Shown: positions 1 to 7,417, numbered from the stretch's first letter. The stretch is 8,603 bases of DNA from an uncultured Rhodanobacteraceae bacterium (GCA_937873105.1 CALMWD010000257.1:1-8603); one strand, 5' to 3'. Translations and numbers: made by a program. Notes: generated by a model from the letters alone, not told the origin.

Positions 1-678
1 GACAAGCGCCGTGCCGGGGGTGACATATTGGCCGCTGCGCACGCCGATCTGGCCGACGTGCAGGTTGCTGGCCACGTGCAGTCCGAAGATCGCCGCCGGT
101 GCGAAGCCGTCGAACACGCCTTCGGCCAGCATGCGCGCGGCGCCGCCGGTGTCGCCGTCGGGCGCACCTTCCTCGGCCGGCTGGAACACGAACAGGACGG
201 TGCCGCGCAGCGTGTCGCGGCGCTCGGCGAGCAGCTTCGCCGTCGCCAGCAGGATGGCGACGTGCGCATCGTGGCCGCAGGCGTGCATGACGCCGGTGTC
301 GCTGCCGCGATACGTCGTCCGTTGCGTCGATGCGAAGGGCAGGCCGGCCGGTTCGGTCACCGGCAGGGCGTCCATGTCCGCGCGCAGGGCGAGGGTCGGG
401 CCGGGGCGGCCGCCGCGCAGCACGCCGAGCACGCCGGTGACGGCGATGCCTTCGCGCACCTCGATGCCGAAGCCGCGCAGTTCCCGCGCGACCAGGGCGG
501 CGGTGCGCACTTCGCGATTGCCGAGTTCGGGATGCTGGTGGAGGTCGCGGCGCCAGGCGATCAGCTGCGGCTCGACGGCGGCAACTGCATCGGTGTCGAC
601 CGATGCGGCGCCCGCGATCGCGGTCCCGAGCAGCGAGGCGATCGCCAGGGCCCGCCGATGGCGACGGACGCGCCTCAT
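1..678 (-). CDS. M20 family amidohydrolase (HipO/AbgB/IAA-amidohydrolase type), secreted, C-terminus beyond window
   Basis: The reverse strand reads in frame from an ATG at 678 to the window edge, giving 226 residues with no stop, so only the N-terminal part is present. Residues 1-25 form a signal peptide: a run of arginines (MRRVRRHRR), a hydrophobic stretch, then a small-residue cleavage site near GAA|SVD. The M20 catalytic domain follows, with the RRDLHQHPELG start motif (43-53), ADMDALPV (100-107), MHACGHDAH (131-139), QPAEEG (166-171) and GLHV (199-202). By family knowledge C134, H136, E170 and H201 are ligands of the two-metal (Mn or Zn) site and E169 the general base. M20D enzymes cleave N-acyl amino acids or related amides; the substrate cannot be read from sequence. 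The signal peptide implies a periplasmic or exported enzyme. The ATG overlaps the stop of the upstream membrane protein gene as ATGA, and its own Shine-Dalgarno is poor, suggesting translational coupling. Confident of family, unsure of substrate. Confidence 0.93.
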   Translation of the reverse strand, partial: MRRVRRHRRALAIASLLGTAIAGAASVDTDAVAAVEPQLIAWRRDLHQHPELGNREVRTAALVARELRGFGIEVREGIAVTGVLGVLRGGRPGPTLALRADMDALPVTEPAGLPFASTQRTTYRGSDTGVMHACGHDAHVAILLATAKLLAERRDTLRGTVLFVFQPAEEGAPDGDTGGAARMLAEGVFDGFAPAAIFGLHVASNLHVGQIGVRSGQYVTPGTALV

Positions 679-1079
679 GATGTCCGACCCGCGGCGATGC
701 GTGCGCCCAGCCATGCCGCCGGTGCCGGCAGCAGCAGGCCGAGCACGCTCATCCACGGCGGATGCGGCAACATCGCCACGTTGTAGGCGACGCCGGCGAG
801 CATGAAGGCGGCGACGAAGAGGGCGCAGGCGCGGGGCTGCGTACGCGAGATCCGCGCCGCCGTCGCCCCGCCGGCCAGGCTTCCGAGCGTCCAGGCCAGC
901 AACACGATCGCGAAGGCCGCGGCCGGCAGGTTCGCGACATGCGCAGCCACCTGGTCGGGATCGTGGAAATCCATGCCCGCCGGGGCCGGATGCAGCTTCA
1001 GGTTGGCCATCTCGACCAGTCCGACGACGAGACCGCAGACAACGATGCCGATCAGCACCGCGAGCATATGCCGGATCAT
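675..1079 (-). CDS. small four-helix integral membrane protein, unknown function
   Basis: This gene encodes 134 residues that I do not recognise as a named family. Four hydrophobic segments are visible, at about residues 4-24, 50-72, 83-102 and 106-128. A polar loop after the first helix is rich in H, D and P (LHPAPAGMDFHDPDQ), and small-residue packing follows in helix 2 (GSLAGGATAAR). This layout resembles small inner-membrane proteins often annotated as hypothetical in xanthomonads. I chose the ATG at 1079 (MIRHMLAVL) because a GGAG Shine-Dalgarno lies at 1087-1090 with a 7-base spacer. A longer frame starting at 1136 would add 19 arginine-rich residues without a ribosome binding site and would begin beyond the stop of the preceding gene. 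Its stop overlaps the start of the M20 amidohydrolase gene, so the two are probably co-translated and may be functionally linked. Coding is well supported; function is unknown. Confidence 0.82.
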   Translation of the reverse strand: MIRHMLAVLIGIVVCGLVVGLVEMANLKLHPAPAGMDFHDPDQVAAHVANLPAAAFAIVLLAWTLGSLAGGATAARISRTQPRACALFVAAFMLAGVAYNVAMLPHPPWMSVLGLLLPAPAAWLGARIAAGRTS

Positions 1080-1102
1080 GGGGTGGCTCCGAGGAATGGG
1101 TG

Positions 1103-1134
1103 CGGCGAGCGTCGCCGAGCGGCGCGCGCGCCGC
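1103..1134 (-). repeat. two adjacent GC-rich inverted repeats between the glutamate-synthase-like gene and the small membrane protein gene
   Basis: A perfect 16-base palindrome lies at 1119-1134 (GCGGCGCG/CGCGCCGC), followed on the transcribed strand by a second hairpin at 1103-1117 with a 6-base stem CGGCGA/TCGCCG and a 3-base loop. There is no U-tract after either, so they are not classical intrinsic terminators. They could attenuate transcription, protect a 3' end, or simply reflect GC-rich composition. Confidence 0.4.
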
Positions 1135-1143
1135 AAGTGGCCG

Positions 1144-2778
1144 CTACTGCAGCTTCGATCCGCGTAGCGACAGCAGATGTGGTGGCGCCGCGAAGCTGTC
1201 GCTGCGCGCGGCCGCCCAGAACACCTGGAACACCGGGCTTTCCGGCGTGCCGGCCAGCAGCTCGCCCGGTCTTGCCCAGACGTGCAGGGCCGCGAGCGAG
1301 CGCACCTCGGTCGAGGACACGCGGCGGATCACGTGCTCCGGCCCGAGTTCGCGCGGATGCTCGAGACCGGCCGCCGCCACCAGTTCGCGCAGCGCCTTCA
1401 GCGTGTTCTGGTGGAACTGGTGCACGCGTTCGGCCTTGTCCGGCACGACCAGTGCACGCTGCCGCAGAGGATCCTGCGTGGTCACCCCGGTCGGGCAGCG
1501 GCCGGTGTGGCAACTCTGCGCCTGGATGCAGCCGAGCGCGAACATGAAGCCGCGCGCCGAATTGCAGAAGTCGGCGCCCAGCGCCAGCGTGCGCGCGAGG
1601 TCGAAGGCGGTGACGATCTTGCCGCTGGCGCCGAGCTTGACGCGCTCGCGCAGGCCGAGTCCCACCAGCGTGTTGTGCACCAGCATCAGGGCTTCGCGCA
1701 GCGGCGCGCCGACGTGGTCGGTGAACTCCAGCGGCGCCGCGCCGGTGCCGCCTTCGCTGCCGTCGACGACGATGAAGTCGGGCACCAGGCCGGTCTCGTG
1801 CATGGCCTTGGCGATGCCGAACCATTCCCAGGGATGGCCGATCGCGAGCTTGAAGCCGGTCGGCTTGCCGCCCGAGAGTTCGCGCAGTTCGGCGACGAAT
1901 TCGAGCAGGCCGCGCGGCGTCGAGAACGCCGAATGCCGCGCCGGCGACACGCAGTCGACCCCGGCCGGCACGCCGCGCGCCTCGGCGATCTCCGGCGTCA
2001 CCTTCGCGCCCGGCAGCACGCCGCCATGGCCGGGCTTGGCGCCCTGCGACAGCTTCACCTCGATCATTTTCACCGCCGCGAAGGCGGCGTTCTCGCGGAA
2101 ACGCTCGCGCGAGAACGTGCCGTCGGCGTTCCGGCAACCGAAGTAGCCGCTGCCGATTTCCCAGACCAGATCGCCGCCCATCTCGCGGTGGTAGCGCGAG
2201 ATCGAGCCCTCGCCGGTGTCGTGGCAGAAGCCGCCGCGCTTCGCGCCGGCATTGAGCGCACGGATGGCGTTCGCGCCGAGCGCGCCGAAGCTCATCGCCG
2301 AGATGTTGAACACGCTGGCCGAATACGGCGCGACGCAGCGTTCGCCGCCGATGTCGATGCGGAAGTCGTGCGTGGGCGGATCGGTCGGCGCGATCGAGTG
2401 GTTGATCCACTCGTATTGCGGCGCGTAGACGTCGAGTTGGGTGCCGAACGGGCGCTTGTCGACCTCGTTCTTCGCGCGCTGGTAGACGATGGAGCGCTGC
2501 ACGCGCGAGAACGGCGTCTGTTCGGTGTCGTCCTCGAGCAGGTACTGGCGGATCTCGGGACGGATGTACTCGAAGAAGAAGCGGAAATGCGACAGCAGCG
2601 GATAGTTGCGGCGAATGGCCTGGCGCGTCTGCATCAGGTCGCGTACGCCGATGAGGACCAGCGCCGCCAGCGCGGCGAACGCGAACCACCACGCGGGCGC
2701 GATGGCCAGCGCGGCCCAAAGGCTGATCGCGCACAGGACGCAGGCGAGGACGAAGGCGAGGTAGCGCGATGGAAACAT
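1144..2778 (-). CDS. FMN-binding glutamate synthase family protein with N-terminal membrane anchor and [3Fe-4S] motif
   Basis: This 544-residue protein matches the stand-alone glutamate-synthase FMN/Fe-S domain family (the synthase half of GltB without the glutaminase, similar to proteins called FMN-binding glutamate synthase family). Residues 6-24 and 28-46 are two hydrophobic segments and probably anchor it in the inner membrane, with the catalytic domain in the cytosol. Family blocks in order are SAMSFGALG (160-168), DTGEGSIS (187-194), KLSQGAKPGHGG (242-253), VDGSEGGTGAAP (338-349), GASGKI (383-388) and GADFCNSARG (401-410). C417, C423 and C428 (C-x5-C-x4-C, ending CPTG) fit the [3Fe-4S] site of glutamate synthase. 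There is no glutaminase (GATase) domain, so glutamine-dependent glutamate synthesis by this chain alone is unlikely; the physiological reaction of such stand-alone proteins is unsettled. The ATG at 2778 is preceded by AGGA at 2787-2790 with an 8-base spacer. It lies 67 bases after rlmM and may be co-transcribed. Confidence 0.93.
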   Translation of the reverse strand: MFPSRYLAFVLACVLCAISLWAALAIAPAWWFAFAALAALVLIGVRDLMQTRQAIRRNYPLLSHFRFFFEYIRPEIRQYLLEDDTEQTPFSRVQRSIVYQRAKNEVDKRPFGTQLDVYAPQYEWINHSIAPTDPPTHDFRIDIGGERCVAPYSASVFNISAMSFGALGANAIRALNAGAKRGGFCHDTGEGSISRYHREMGGDLVWEIGSGYFGCRNADGTFSRERFRENAAFAAVKMIEVKLSQGAKPGHGGVLPGAKVTPEIAEARGVPAGVDCVSPARHSAFSTPRGLLEFVAELRELSGGKPTGFKLAIGHPWEWFGIAKAMHETGLVPDFIVVDGSEGGTGAAPLEFTDHVGAPLREALMLVHNTLVGLGLRERVKLGASGKIVTAFDLARTLALGADFCNSARGFMFALGCIQAQSCHTGRCPTGVTTQDPLRQRALVVPDKAERVHQFHQNTLKALRELVAAAGLEHPRELGPEHVIRRVSSTEVRSLAALHVWARPGELLAGTPESPVFQVFWAAARSDSFAAPPHLLSLRGSKLQ

Positions 2779-2845
2779 GGCGGACTTCCTGGCAACGGCA
2801 GGCCGAATCTACGCGATCGTGCCGGGCTCGGCCATGTCTTCGGCT

Positions 2846-3886
2846 TCAGCCGCGGGTCGCGAACACCGTCACTTCCTCTCGGTCGTGGTACAGCTGCTTG
2901 GCGCGCAGATCGAGCGCGAAGGGCACCGACTCGTGCATCCGCGCGAAGCAGCGTTGCACCTCCGGCCAGCGCTTCTTCATCGGCAGCTTGAGGTTGAAGA
3001 TGGTGCGCCGGCACCAGCCCTCGCGCAGCCAGGTGGCCATGCGTTCGGCGACCTTGATCGGCTGTTCGACCATGTCGCAGACCATCCACTCCACCGGCTT
3101 GCCCGGCTGGTAGCGGAAGCCGTCGGCGCGCACATGGTCGACGAGGCCGGTTGCCATCAGCGACTCGGCCATCGGCCCGTTGTCGACCGCGGTGGTGCGG
3201 ATCGAGCGGCGCACGAACTGGTAGGTCCAGCCGCCCGGACAGGCGCCGAGGTCGACGGCCGTCATGCCGGGCTGGAGCCAGCGATCGCGCTCGTCCTCGC
3301 CGAGCAGGACCAGGAAGGCCTCCTCCAGCTTGAGCGTCGACCGGCTCGGCGCTTCCGACGGAAAGCGGAGACGCGGGATGCCGCCCTTCCAGGGCGCGGC
3401 ATCGGCATGTTTCGCGATGGCGACGTCGATGTGCGTGCCGCTGCGCGCGAACAGGTGCAGGCGCTGCAAGCTGCGCGAAGCGTCCATGCGGCGCTCGCGC
3501 TTCAGCGCCGCCGCCATCGCCGATTCGAAGCTGCGCGCGAACGCGCGCAGCTGTTCGCCCGCGGGGCTGTCTGCGGTTTCCACCCAGACATCGCTGACCA
3601 TCACGCCGGACGCTTTCACCGCGGCGAGGATCGGGCCGACCCGGTCCTTGGGATCGAGCGCGTCGAAGGTCCCGATCAGCGGCAACAACTGGCGCGCGAA
3701 GATCAGGTCCCGAACATGCAGGCGCGCGTTCGGCGGCTGCTGCACGTGCAATTCGACGAAGCCGCTGTCGCGCTGCGTCTGCGCGTACCCGGCGCCGCCG
3801 CGCACGGCCAGCGCATGCTCCAGTTCCTGCGCGCATTCGGGTTCGAAGCCGGCGCGGGTCAGGGCGATCAGTCGGGCGTCCGCCAT
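2846..3886 (-). CDS. rlmM: 23S rRNA (cytidine-2498-2'-O)-methyltransferase RlmM
   Basis: The 346-residue product fits RlmM (E. coli protein about 366 residues), which methylates the ribose 2'-OH of C2498 in 23S rRNA using S-adenosylmethionine, in the cytoplasm. The N-terminal ~160 residues correspond to the RNA-binding THUMP-containing region; the C-terminal half is a Rossmann-fold methyltransferase. Visible motifs are SRSTLKLEEAF (181-191), the SAM-binding loop DLGACPGGWTYQ (212-223), DNGPMAESLM (235-244), CDMVEQP (270-276) and FNLKLPMKKRW (297-307). K186, D271 and K300 fit the K-D-K catalytic set of this 2'-O-methyltransferase class. The start is ATG at 3886, only 7 bases after the deaminase stop, with a weak GAG upstream, so translation probably depends on reading of the upstream gene. 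The identification is strong because long blocks agree with the E. coli protein as I remember it. Confidence 0.96.
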   Translation of the reverse strand: MADARLIALTRAGFEPECAQELEHALAVRGGAGYAQTQRDSGFVELHVQQPPNARLHVRDLIFARQLLPLIGTFDALDPKDRVGPILAAVKASGVMVSDVWVETADSPAGEQLRAFARSFESAMAAALKRERRMDASRSLQRLHLFARSGTHIDVAIAKHADAAPWKGGIPRLRFPSEAPSRSTLKLEEAFLVLLGEDERDRWLQPGMTAVDLGACPGGWTYQFVRRSIRTTAVDNGPMAESLMATGLVDHVRADGFRYQPGKPVEWMVCDMVEQPIKVAERMATWLREGWCRRTIFNLKLPMKKRWPEVQRCFARMHESVPFALDLRAKQLYHDREEVTVFATRG

Positions 3887-3893
3887 GCCGGGC

Positions 3894-4454
3894 TCAGTAA
3901 CTCGGCCCGCCCTGGGCGCTGTAGAAGGCCAGCACCTCGCGGCATTCGTCGCGCAGCAGGTCGCGGGTGACGCGGATGCCGCGCTTCTCGAGTTCGCCGA
4001 TCCAGTCCGCGGGCAGCGGGCCTTCGTCGAATTCGGTCAGGGACATCACGTCCTCGGCGCGGGCGCCGATCTGCATTTCGTCGATGCCGGCCCAGAAGCT
4101 GGCGCCGTAACACTGGCAGCACGGTTGCGCCGAGGTCACCAGCACGTAGCGCTGGCCGTCCTCGTTGAGGCGGAAGCGCTGCAGGCGCTGCTGCGCGGTC
4201 AGGAAGGCCATGATCTCGGCGTGGGCGAGCGAGCAGTTCTGCGGCATCACCCGGTTCACGCCGATGCTGACCAGGCGTCCCTCTCCGTCGAAGATGGCGG
4301 CGCCGAACGGTCCGCCGGTGCCGAGCTCGACGTTCTTGCGCGCCAGGCCGGCGACGAAGCGCATGCGCGCCGCGTCGTCGTCGAAGCGCTGCAGCGGATC
4401 GATGTCGGTGGACGCCCAGGCGGGCAGGGTCAGGTGGACTTGCGCGTAGATCAT
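3894..4454 (-). CDS. CMP/dCMP-type zinc deaminase, guanine/nucleoside deaminase-like
   Basis: This 186-residue protein carries the cytidine deaminase-fold zinc signature. H78-A79-E80 supplies the zinc-binding histidine and the proton-shuttling glutamate; P111-C112-C113-Q114-C115 supplies the two zinc cysteines as PCxxC. The stretch GGPFGAAIFDGEGRLVSIG (47-65) is the usual first beta hairpin, and CYGASFWAGIDEM (115-127) resembles the segment after the cysteines in guanine deaminase (GuaD) and related nucleoside deaminases. It is longer than TadA or GuaD (about 150-170) through an N-terminal extension and a C-terminal helix. Likely activity is hydrolytic deamination of a purine or pyrimidine base or nucleoside; I cannot name the substrate. 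The ATG at 4454 has GAGGA at 4461-4465, spacer 6. It lies 19 bases after the lipoprotein gene and 7 before rlmM, so the three look like one transcription unit. Confidence 0.9.
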   Translation of the reverse strand: MIYAQVHLTLPAWASTDIDPLQRFDDDAARMRFVAGLARKNVELGTGGPFGAAIFDGEGRLVSIGVNRVMPQNCSLAHAEIMAFLTAQQRLQRFRLNEDGQRYVLVTSAQPCCQCYGASFWAGIDEMQIGARAEDVMSLTEFDEGPLPADWIGELEKRGIRVTRDLLRDECREVLAFYSAQGGPSY

Positions 4455-4473
4455 TCGGATTCCTCGAGCGGTG

Positions 4474-4797
4474 TTACTGGTTCAGGCGCAGGGCGTCATC
4501 GTCGGCGCTGGCGGCGCATTGGCCGTCGATGCACCGGCAGCCGGCGATGTCGGGCGAGCCGCAGATGCTGCTGCGGCCCTCGCGTTCGCAGGCGGCCTTG
4601 ACCCCGGCCGGATCCGGCACGTGCGCGACGTTCACGCACTGCAGGTACTCGCCGCAGCAGTTGCCGACGTTCTTGACCGTGCAGTCGGCATCGACCCTGC
4701 AGGCGGTCGGCGGCACCGGCGAGGCGGTCGCCACCGTGTCCGGCGTCGAACAGGCCGCGAGCGACAGGACGGCGAGGATCAACAGGCTCAGGCGCAT
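4474..4797 (-). CDS. cysteine-rich lipoprotein, function unknown
   Basis: This gene encodes 107 residues. Residues 1-16 are a short lipoprotein signal peptide ending in the lipobox LAAC, with C16 as the lipidated residue. The residue after it is S17 rather than Asp, which by the +2 rule favours the outer membrane. A Pro/Thr/Ala-rich linker (17-32) leads to a compact domain with ten cysteines at 33, 39, 47, 48, 54, 70, 79, 87, 89 and 94, including a CC pair (GNCCGEY) and a CRCIDGQC segment. The even number and spacing suggest up to five disulfides in the periplasm. I do not recognise a named domain. The start is ATG at 4797 with GGAG at 4806-4809, spacer 8. It lies 50 bases after the TMEM165 gene and 19 before the deaminase gene. 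A longer frame through this region continuing upstream overlaps the transporter in another frame and is not credible. Confidence 0.85.
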   Translation of the reverse strand: MRLSLLILAVLSLAACSTPDTVATASPVPPTACRVDADCTVKNVGNCCGEYLQCVNVAHVPDPAGVKAACEREGRSSICGSPDIAGCRCIDGQCAASADDDALRLNQ

Positions 4798-4847
4798 GGT
4801 CGGTACTCCGGGGGCATGGGTGCGAAGCATCGCATGACCGCCGCGCC

Positions 4848-5405
4848 TCAGCGCAGCAACATCCACAGGCCCATCGCCGCGAACACGATGGCAGCGGCGA
4901 TGCGCGCCGCCCGCAGCGGCAGGCGGTCGGCCAGCTTGCTGCCGAGAAAGACCACCGGCACGTTCGCCAGTAGCATGCCGATCGTGGTGCCGGCGACCAC
5001 GGCCCACAGCGGCGAATGCTGTGCGGCGAGCACGATGGTGGCCACCTGGGTCTTGTCGCCGATCTCGGCGATGAAGAACGCGATCAGGGTCGCGAGGAAC
5101 ACGCCGCGACCGCTGATCGGCAGGGCGTCCTCGTCGTCGAGCTTGTCCGGCACCAGGGTCCAGGCCGCGACCGCGAGGAAGCTCAGGCCGACGATCCAGC
5201 GCAGCACTTCGGGCGACAGCCACTGCGCGACCAGCGTGCCGAGCCAGGCCGCGAGCGCATGGTTCGCCAGCGTGGCCGCGAGTATGCCGAGGCAGATCGC
5301 CCAGGGCTTGCGGTAACGCGCCGCCAGCACCAGCGACAACAGTTGCGTCTTGTCGCCGATTTCGGCGATCGCGACGGCGAGGGTCGAAAGAAGAAGGGCT
5401 TCCAC
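4848..5405 (-). CDS. mneA: TMEM165/GDT1 family manganese exporter (MneA-like)
   Basis: With the GTG at 5405 as start, the product has 185 residues in two homologous halves, each with the family signature E-x-G-D-K-T: EIGDKT at 15-20 and again at 114-119. These acidic motifs form the cation path in the UPF0016/TMEM165/GDT1 family. About six hydrophobic segments are visible, separated by a charged central loop (PDKLDDEDALP), as expected for a small inner-membrane transporter. Bacterial members export Mn2+ (MneA of Vibrio cholerae); the symbol is given by similarity. I chose GTG at 5405 because GGAG lies at 5411-5414 (spacer 5) and family proteins typically begin just before this point (V/M-EALLLST). 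The longer GTG at 5438 lacks a good ribosome binding site and lies inside a predicted leader hairpin. The upstream leader is a yybP-ykoY manganese riboswitch, which independently supports a role in Mn homeostasis. Confidence 0.92.
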   Translation of the reverse strand: MEALLLSTLAVAIAEIGDKTQLLSLVLAARYRKPWAICLGILAATLANHALAAWLGTLVAQWLSPEVLRWIVGLSFLAVAAWTLVPDKLDDEDALPISGRGVFLATLIAFFIAEIGDKTQVATIVLAAQHSPLWAVVAGTTIGMLLANVPVVFLGSKLADRLPLRAARIAAAIVFAAMGLWMLLR

Positions 5406-5422
5406 GAGGGCTCCGGAGGGCA

Positions 5423-5460
5423 GGGACGATGCGGACACGATGGTCCGTCACGCACGTCCC
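5423..5460 (-). promoter_or_regulatory. leader hairpin between Mn aptamer and the mneA ribosome binding site (candidate expression platform)
   Basis: On the transcribed strand GGGACG (5460-5455) pairs perfectly with CGTCCC (5428-5423), and inside it GGAC (5446-5443) pairs with GTCC (5436-5433), forming a two-part hairpin. It ends eight bases before the GGAG at 5414-5411. No U-run follows, so a translational or Rho-related mechanism is more likely than intrinsic termination. The role is inferred from position only. Confidence 0.45.
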
Positions 5461-5482
5461 GGCCCGGGTGATGCGCAACGAA

Positions 5483-5587
5483 CCAGCGGTCTTGCCGCGT
5501 CGACGACGGTGCGCGCCATGGCCGATGCAGGCCAAGTGTGTTGACGCGAACGATGCGCGAAGCGCGCATCCGGCTACTCCCCGATGG
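5483..5587 (-). promoter_or_regulatory. yybP-ykoY family manganese riboswitch aptamer
   Basis: The leader of the TMEM165 gene carries the hallmarks of the Mn2+-sensing yybP-ykoY RNA. These are the conserved GGGGAGTAGCCG box (minus strand, 5582-5571), a GTCAACACACTT box (5545-5534), and GGCAAGACC closing the aptamer (5496-5488). P1 is formed by CCATCGG (5587-5581) with CCGCTGG (5489-5483), with one mismatch. An 8-bp hairpin GATGCGCG/CGCGCATC lies at 5552-5570, GCGTC (5547-5543) pairs with GACGC (5501-5497), and a further small stem TGGCC/GGCCA sits within. In this family Mn2+ bound between the two loop regions usually turns on Mn efflux genes, which fits the downstream exporter. Aptamers of this class are known from xanthomonads. 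Recognition rests on motif order and pairing; I could not run a covariance model. Confidence 0.9.
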
Positions 5588-5596
5588 AGTGCGCGC

Positions 5597-5625
5597 ACCA
5601 TAGTGGCGGCCGTGCGGCGAGGCAA
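5597..5625 (-). promoter_or_regulatory. sigma-70 type promoter for the riboswitch-mneA transcript
   Basis: On the minus strand TTGCCT (5625-5620) and TATGGT (5602-5597) are separated by exactly 17 bases; each matches four of six consensus positions. The expected transcription start, near 5590, is only a few bases before P1 of the aptamer, so the RNA would begin almost directly with the riboswitch. Position supports the call; sequence match is moderate. Confidence 0.6.
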
Positions 5626-5634
5626 TGCCGCACG
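5611..5634 (-). terminator. hairpin downstream of glnS, possible terminator without U-tract
   Basis: A perfect 8-bp inverted repeat CGTGCGGC/GCCGCACG with an 8-base loop starts 13 bases after the glnS stop codon. No U-run follows, so it is not a textbook intrinsic terminator, but it may define or stabilise the glnS 3' end. Its loop and 3' arm overlap the -35 region and spacer of the next promoter. Confidence 0.4.
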
Positions 5635-5647
5635 CCGCGCCGTGACC

Positions 5648-7366
<1,719 letters not shown>

Positions 7367-7395
7367 GGATCGCGCGGCTTGCGGAAAAGAGCGCG

Positions 7396-7401
7396 ATTCT
7401 A
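7396..7401 (-). promoter_or_regulatory. candidate -10 element for glnS
   Basis: TAGAAT on the minus strand matches five of six bases of the sigma-70 -10 consensus and lies about 30 bases before the glnS ATG, giving a short 5' leader of roughly 20-25 bases. No convincing -35 element is visible 16-18 bases upstream, within the end of the DUF3253 gene. Confidence 0.4.
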
Positions 7402-7417
7402 GCGGATGCGGACCGCC

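Noticed and set aside
1080..1136. N-terminal extension of the small membrane protein to an earlier start at 1136
   Set aside because: The added residues are arginine-rich and not hydrophobic, there is no Shine-Dalgarno, and the ATG at 1079 has a well-spaced GGAG.
1076..2734. A 552-codon open frame on the minus strand overlapping the glutamate-synthase-like gene in another frame
   Set aside because: It is arginine- and alanine-rich without motifs, whereas the overlapping frame carries a full set of family motifs.
2779..2845. Possible promoter (TAGATT) between rlmM and the glutamate-synthase-like gene
   Set aside because: The -10 match is four of six and the best -35 at the right distance (TGGCCG) is only three of six, so it is too weak to report as a feature.
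2777..3970. Plus-strand frame of 397 codons opposite rlmM
   Set aside because: It is an antisense shadow; rlmM on the other strand is unambiguous.
4474..5625. A 383-codon minus-strand frame running from the riboswitch region through the lipoprotein
   Set aside because: Its upstream part is out of frame with the TMEM165 gene and crosses the riboswitch; only its last 107 codons, with their own ATG and ribosome binding site, look real.
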